Shown piece after piece: positions 59,676 through 64,000 of a DNA stretch of 64,000 bases. How positions within the stretch are numbered: position 1 is the stretch's first letter; each line of letters begins with the position of its first letter. The DNA lies in NCBI GenBank assembly GCA_003255065.1, contig QAOA01005205.1:152662-216661 (forward strand), read 5' to 3'. The stretch comes from Cercis canadensis (taxonomy: Eukaryota > Streptophyta > Magnoliopsida > Fabales > Fabaceae). The position numbers and the translations under genes are program-made. The notes under the pieces are model-generated. The model did no database searches and had not been told where the DNA came from. It was given only the letters and a program-made list of their open reading frames with translations.

Positions 59676-61855
59676 CTAGCCTGCAGCCAATAGCCAAAGC
59701 ATAATTAGAGATGATGTTAAAATGGTTATCCAGCTCATGTAGGCTAAAGCAACTGAAATCTGGTACTTTTGGCAAGCCTCTCCAATTTTGCAGTGTCCCA
59801 GATCATTGAAGTACAAAACTGAAATGCCAGCTGAGGCAGAGGCTGCTGCTAGAGATAATGTTGCTGTTACCTGTGGACAATGGTTGAGAGGAAGACATGT
59901 TAAATGAGGCTAACAATTAAGAACAGGGTTGTGTAAAGTAAAGGTCTGGCAGAGGCTAACCCAATCTCCAACTACAAAGAGGCTAACAAGTACAGGATTG
60001 TGAATGGTCTTCTTTCTCACCAAAGCATATGCATCCAACAAAGCAAGCACAAAACTCCAAATGACTTGTAAACCCATTGAAGCTATCAAGTAACTGCAAT
60101 ACCAGTAGAAACATCCAAGCATTTCCATTAATCAACAATAAAAATACATTTCTTGACCTGTAGAATTATGGTGAACCAATACTTCAGGAGATGCACATTT
60201 TCATCACTGTCAAAAAAATAAAAATAAACAAAAAAATAAAACAGACATGCAAGATCAGTGTCAGAAGTATATCATACTCCATTGATGACAAAGATCTCCA
60301 TTCTTTATCTCCACCAAAATATTTGTTTAATATTAGCTGGTTTCATTTTTTTTCAGAAGTTCACTGTCAGCCTCCCTTTGCATGAAGAACCAAAGCTCAT
60401 CGACCCATTTCTGATTTCCTTTCCACATTTTTTAGCAACCAAACACACACTGTTTAAGAAAAAGAGCTCAAAATTTTATGACAATACATTTACTGTAGTC
60501 TATTATGATATCAAAGTATCATTCAAATGCTTTCAGGGAAGATGCAACAGAATGACCAAATAGGCCAAATTGTTTTTTCCAGAAAACAATTAGTGGCAGA
60601 TGCATTTTTTTTTCCAGAAAACAAGTTAAAATCTCATTGTAACCTTGCGCATTAAACTCAATGAGGAAGACATAATTGAAAACAAATGGCTAAGGTTTGC
60701 ATTGTAAGAATGTGAAAACCAAAGAGGAGACAACCAGATTGTCCCATTTATGGTATGGGTAGTTGGGTGCATTTATCAAGAAAAGAGAGTAGTACAGCAC
60801 GAGTACGAGAACGTTGGTAGCATTTATTAGTCAGATACCGAGACCATCTAGGCCAGGTGCATTAATTAGAAAAGGTCCTACATAACATTAAAAATCTACC
60901 TAGTTTCGTTGGGTAAATTGGAGTTTTACTGGACTCATCCAAATCTACCTAGTTTGAATGGTCCAAATTCAATTAAGGCCCACATTATAAGGAATAGTAT
61001 GAAATTGACATGAGTAGCATTTCTCAAATTATTTATACACTTCTAAAATTTGCAGTTAATTGTAATAACATTGGGAACCAACTAGGACAAGCATTAAGGA
61101 AGTATTCTGGGCATAGGATTTCCACTTCAAAACTACAAATACTTTGAGAATAAAAGTTGCAACCTAACAAATAATCCTTTGGTAGAAGGTTATGCTTTTA
61201 GGACATCGTTTACAATAAAGAAAAGTAAATGCTTTCCTCTTATGAGAATGTAGATCGGACCTAAGATCCACCCCTTCAGCTACAAATCTATGACTAGAAA
61301 CTGATTTTGCCTCTCTAACAAAAATAGAAAGTTGTTCCTTGTTCTCATTGTAACCTCCGTCAACAAGGGAAACAAATCATAGTGAATTCTAAAATACAGA
61401 TATTTGATTCAGTCATGTCAAAATTATAATGCACTCCAACATTATCTAAAAATGAGGCTCATCCTCAGAAGAGTCATGAAAGATCAGACAACAATGTCAA
61501 ATGCCCAGTACATATTCAAGTAATGAAAGTAGTAGACAGTCCTGAACTTGCTTGTAAAAGATAATCTGGCTGACATTAATGCATCTAGATGTGGAAATCA
61601 GCCACTGAAAGATGGATTAAAATGTGACTACTATGTTTTGAGAATATAAGAGGCACCACAACAAAATCACACCAAACGAAAAAAAAAAAGGCAGAAATAG
61701 AAACTCTTCAGTTGGGGGAGTTACCAAAAAGCTGTGAAATTGAAGAAACTGGGTGTAGTAGCCATAGCAGCAATTGACCCAACGGCGAAAAAACACTGTG
61801 AAATCCTTAGAGCAAGCCCAGTAAGAGTGCCAGGCGTCCCTGGAAAATCCTTCAT
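59676..61855 (-). CDS. CASP-like membrane protein, subgroup 5B, 3 exons
   Basis: Minus-strand exons 61855-61725, 60093-59961 and 59870-59676 join in frame to 152 residues, the normal size for CASPL5B proteins. The start [20 protein letters not shown] is typical of the subgroup. Four hydrophobic segments are visible: about 12-35, 44-63 ([20 protein letters not shown]), 77-102 ([20 protein letters not shown]) and 125-151. The conserved Arg of the first segment (LRISQ) and Asp of the third (GDW) that mark the CASP/MARVEL fold are both present. CASPs scaffold Casparian-strip membrane domains in roots. The CASP-like families are broader, and the role of group 5B is poorly known. Intron 1 is 1631 bases and intron 2 is 90. 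Among Arabidopsis relatives I recall CASPL5B3 lying next to bHLH34, matching the neighbourhood here. Confidence 0.93.
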
Positions 61856-62649
61856 TTTTCCTCCAAATCCAAGCAATATGTAGATTTTTAATGGTTAAAA
61901 GCAAACACCCATCATCGGATTTGAGCCACAAATGCAGAACAAATCATCGAACAACAAAAAGGCAGGAACTTTCCCCTCCAAATACCGTACCAAAAAGAGA
62001 AGAAGTTGAAGAAACTGATACCCAGAAACGAAAGGAGAAAAATGGGAGGGTTCTCCCAAATCCAAGGGGAGAAAAGAAAAGTCCAAAAGCCTTCTCGAGG
62101 AAAATGGAACAAGATGAAGCAGGTAAACAAAACAGGATGTGACTAAAAAAGGTTAATTAGCGAATGTCGTACTGATTTACAACTAACTAAGCAATTAGCA
62201 ACAGTCAACTGCGACCAAACCTTTGTTGGTTGCTTGCATGATCCTCCTCCTGAATCCCTGATGATGTCTGACACACAATGAAAGTGAAGGTTCAACCCAC
62301 GCGTTCATAATGAGCGTGCACATTATTCCATAAAGTGTTAAGGTGGGTGGACCAAATAGATTAGAATACCGTATGATACTGGTTCATCTAAGCTCTCCGA
62401 CTCTGATTTTTGGGGCATAATCGTACCAAGAAAATTATTCCTAGTTTCTAAAACTAAGGAGAAATCAGAAAAGTAATACCGCAAAATTAAGGACAAAATT
62501 GGAGTTTCAAGTAAATATCTGTTTGTATAGAGATAAAATAATTAAAATATCCCTAAACTCTCTCCCTCTTACGTGCTTATTAGAAGGATATTTTGGTCAA
62601 TTTTATGCATGCACCAAGCATTTAATTAGAATTCTAACTGCTTAAAGAA
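61856..62649 (-). promoter_or_regulatory. Leader and promoter region of the CASP-like gene
   Basis: Sequence upstream (on minus) of the start codon. The first ~250 bases are purine-rich on plus, meaning a pyrimidine-rich leader on the coding strand, as expected for a plant 5' UTR. No TATA box was placed. The overlapping short frames here are not genes. Confidence 0.4.
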
Positions 62650-63005
62650 TTTTTAAAGGTAAGTATTTTTTTTAAAAGAAGTGCTTCTGCAAATGACTAA
62701 AATATCTCTTAGTACTATGAATTATATTGATATATGTGATTATCATGTATAAAATATAGTTAGTTATTCAATACCACAAATAAAAATGTGAGACCCACAA
62801 AATATATTGTCTAGATCATTTTTATGCCTATGATATTGAATAATTAGCCATAAAATATATGATTATTGTATTTAGTATATGGTTATTATGTTTAAATATA
62901 AAACAAAATAACTACCTATAAATAGAATAACTGCAATGTCAATGAATATTTTGGTAATTTCACATGAAGTAAAAGACACCTCCTTAAAACGTACTTGCCT
63001 TCAAA
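62650..63005. mobile_element. MITE-like element upstream of the CASP-like gene
   Basis: The left end TAAAGGTAAGTATTTTTTTT and following GAAGTGCTTCTGCAAATGAC are answered by an inverted right end containing GAAGTAAAAGACACCTCC and ACGTACTTGCCTT. The AT-rich centre contains ATATGATTATTGTATTTAG and TGGTTATTATGTTT blocks as in 30645-30905 and 47745-48005. No protein is encoded. Confidence 0.5.
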
Positions 63006-63388
63006 ATTTCTTAATCTTTTTTCTTGAGTATTAAAACTTGAGAATAATTGTCTTAATTTAAATAAGAGAATAAATATCAAGTCATAAATTTTGAATATAT
63101 TTTCAATAAGATAATTCACATAATAAAATGATCGAAACACCTTTTTAAGTTTTTTTTTTGGTCATTAGAACTAATTTTTTAGCTCGGGGAAGGAGTATGA
63201 GGAACGGAGATTTAAACCTATGACTTCAAAACACCCTTTAAGTTATATGATTATTATGTGTAAGTATGTAACTCAAAAAATATTATTCATCATTTCATTA
63301 TGTAAAGGACTTGAATTAAAATATATATATTTTTGTACTTTTAGCTATAATTTTGAATTTGAACATAAAATTCACACAAATTTTAAAA

Positions 63389-63605
63389 ACGGGGATTCTA
63401 TGATACTATGTAAGTATGTCATACTACACTGACGTGACAAGCATACATAATTTTCATATTTTATTATATATAAAATATAATTTATTTAATTTTTTAAACA
63501 AATTTAAAAACAGTTAATTTGTACACATGTCATTCATTTATTGGTTATTCTTATGTAGTATGACATACTACATAAATACTAAAAGTATCTAAGAAACCTC
63601 CATAT
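63389..63605. mobile_element. Short MITE-like inverted repeat element
   Basis: Left ATGTAAGTATGTCATACTAC (63409-63428) faces right GTAGTATGACATACTACAT (near 63556-63574), with partly matching flanks (GGGGATTCTATGATACT against AAGTATCTAAGAAACCTCC). About 200 bases, AT-rich centre, no protein. Confidence 0.5.
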
Positions 63606-64000
63606 AAAAATGATTTTATTATACTTAATTATAAATTATTTATTGATTAAAAATATGTTGATTTGAGATTTATTCTCCTTAATAAAATCTATATTGGTTT
63701 AGCAATAAAAGATTTAAATAACTAACAGAATGTGAAGGATTCAAGCCTATGGATATGTTTAAAAAAAAAAAAAGTATAAGCACGTTTCTTTGATCGTATG
63801 GTTAATATATAAATTAGATGGCACGAAAGAAGGGAAGGTACAGTGAATGGTTCTTTAGGCCCATTGGGCTGTGATTTGTGAAGGCTGGATTTTCAGTTTA
63901 ACACGTGTTGCACACTTATTGGGCGGCATGAATGGCCGGCCATTGGTCAATCAAAACCTTCTCATTTTTAATTTGGGAAATTATTCTTTATATATTGCCC
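63606..64000. other. Intergenic DNA to the window end
   Basis: No gene recognised. The last 130 bases contain ACACGTG (63901-63907) and a TATA-like TTTATATATT (63987-63996), so a plus-strand gene may begin just outside the window. This is speculative. Confidence 0.35.

Noticed and set aside
61617-62142. Overlapping frames around the CASP-like first exon
   Set aside because: Shadows of the real exon 61725-61855 and of the pyrimidine-rich leader.

Overview
This is nuclear DNA of a flowering plant, a core eudicot by protein similarity. The base composition is AT-rich, genes carry GT-AG introns, and transposable elements are abundant. Single ambiguous bases and a 661-base N run at 14628-15288 indicate a draft assembly. 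I cannot name the species from sequence alone.

Layout. Positions 1-13 kb are dominated by mobile DNA. A degenerate Ty1/copia element (1713-7763, minus) has matching 278-bp LTRs, a 5-bp target duplication, an initiator-Met tRNA primer site and a polypurine tract. Inside it lie an unusual inverted-LTR rearrangement and a nested solo LTR, probably Ty3/gypsy (4360-5803). A short ERF gene with an EDLL activation motif is at 13.4-13.8 kb. Positions 15.3-26.8 kb show no gene I can support, only fold-back (MITE-like) elements, SINE-like relics and dispersed repeats. One of these repeats is a second copy of the window's first 400 bases.

The gene-rich half begins with an intronless ATL1/ATL16-type RING-H2 ubiquitin ligase (27.3 kb, plus). 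ATG9, the autophagy lipid scramblase, follows with nine coding exons (35.5-41.7 kb, plus). The electron-transfer flavoprotein beta subunit has five exons (42.9-47.0 kb, plus), and a subgroup IVc bHLH factor of the bHLH34/bHLH104 type has five exons (48.8-52.9 kb, plus). A WAT1-related EamA transporter has seven exons (53.6-55.8 kb, minus), and a CASP-like 5B membrane protein has three exons (59.7-61.9 kb, minus). I built all exon models by hand; each keeps frame across GT-AG junctions and ends at a stop.

The genes do not form an operon-like pathway, but the set is not random. From memory, close Arabidopsis relatives sit together in several paralogous blocks: ERF96-ATL16-ETFbeta on chromosome 5, ERF15-ATG9 on chromosome 2, CASPL5B3-bHLH34-ERF95/98 on chromosome 3, and ATL1-ERF14 on chromosome 1. 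The window therefore looks like a relatively unfractionated version of an ancestral eudicot block. ATG9 and ETF-beta are also neighbours that both act in carbon-starvation and senescence metabolism.

I found no convincing undescribed biological system. The items most worth checking are the microsynteny, the rearranged copia element, overlapping upstream ORFs at the bHLH and ATG9 genes, and an ETF-beta splice acceptor whose alternative use would create an immediate stop.
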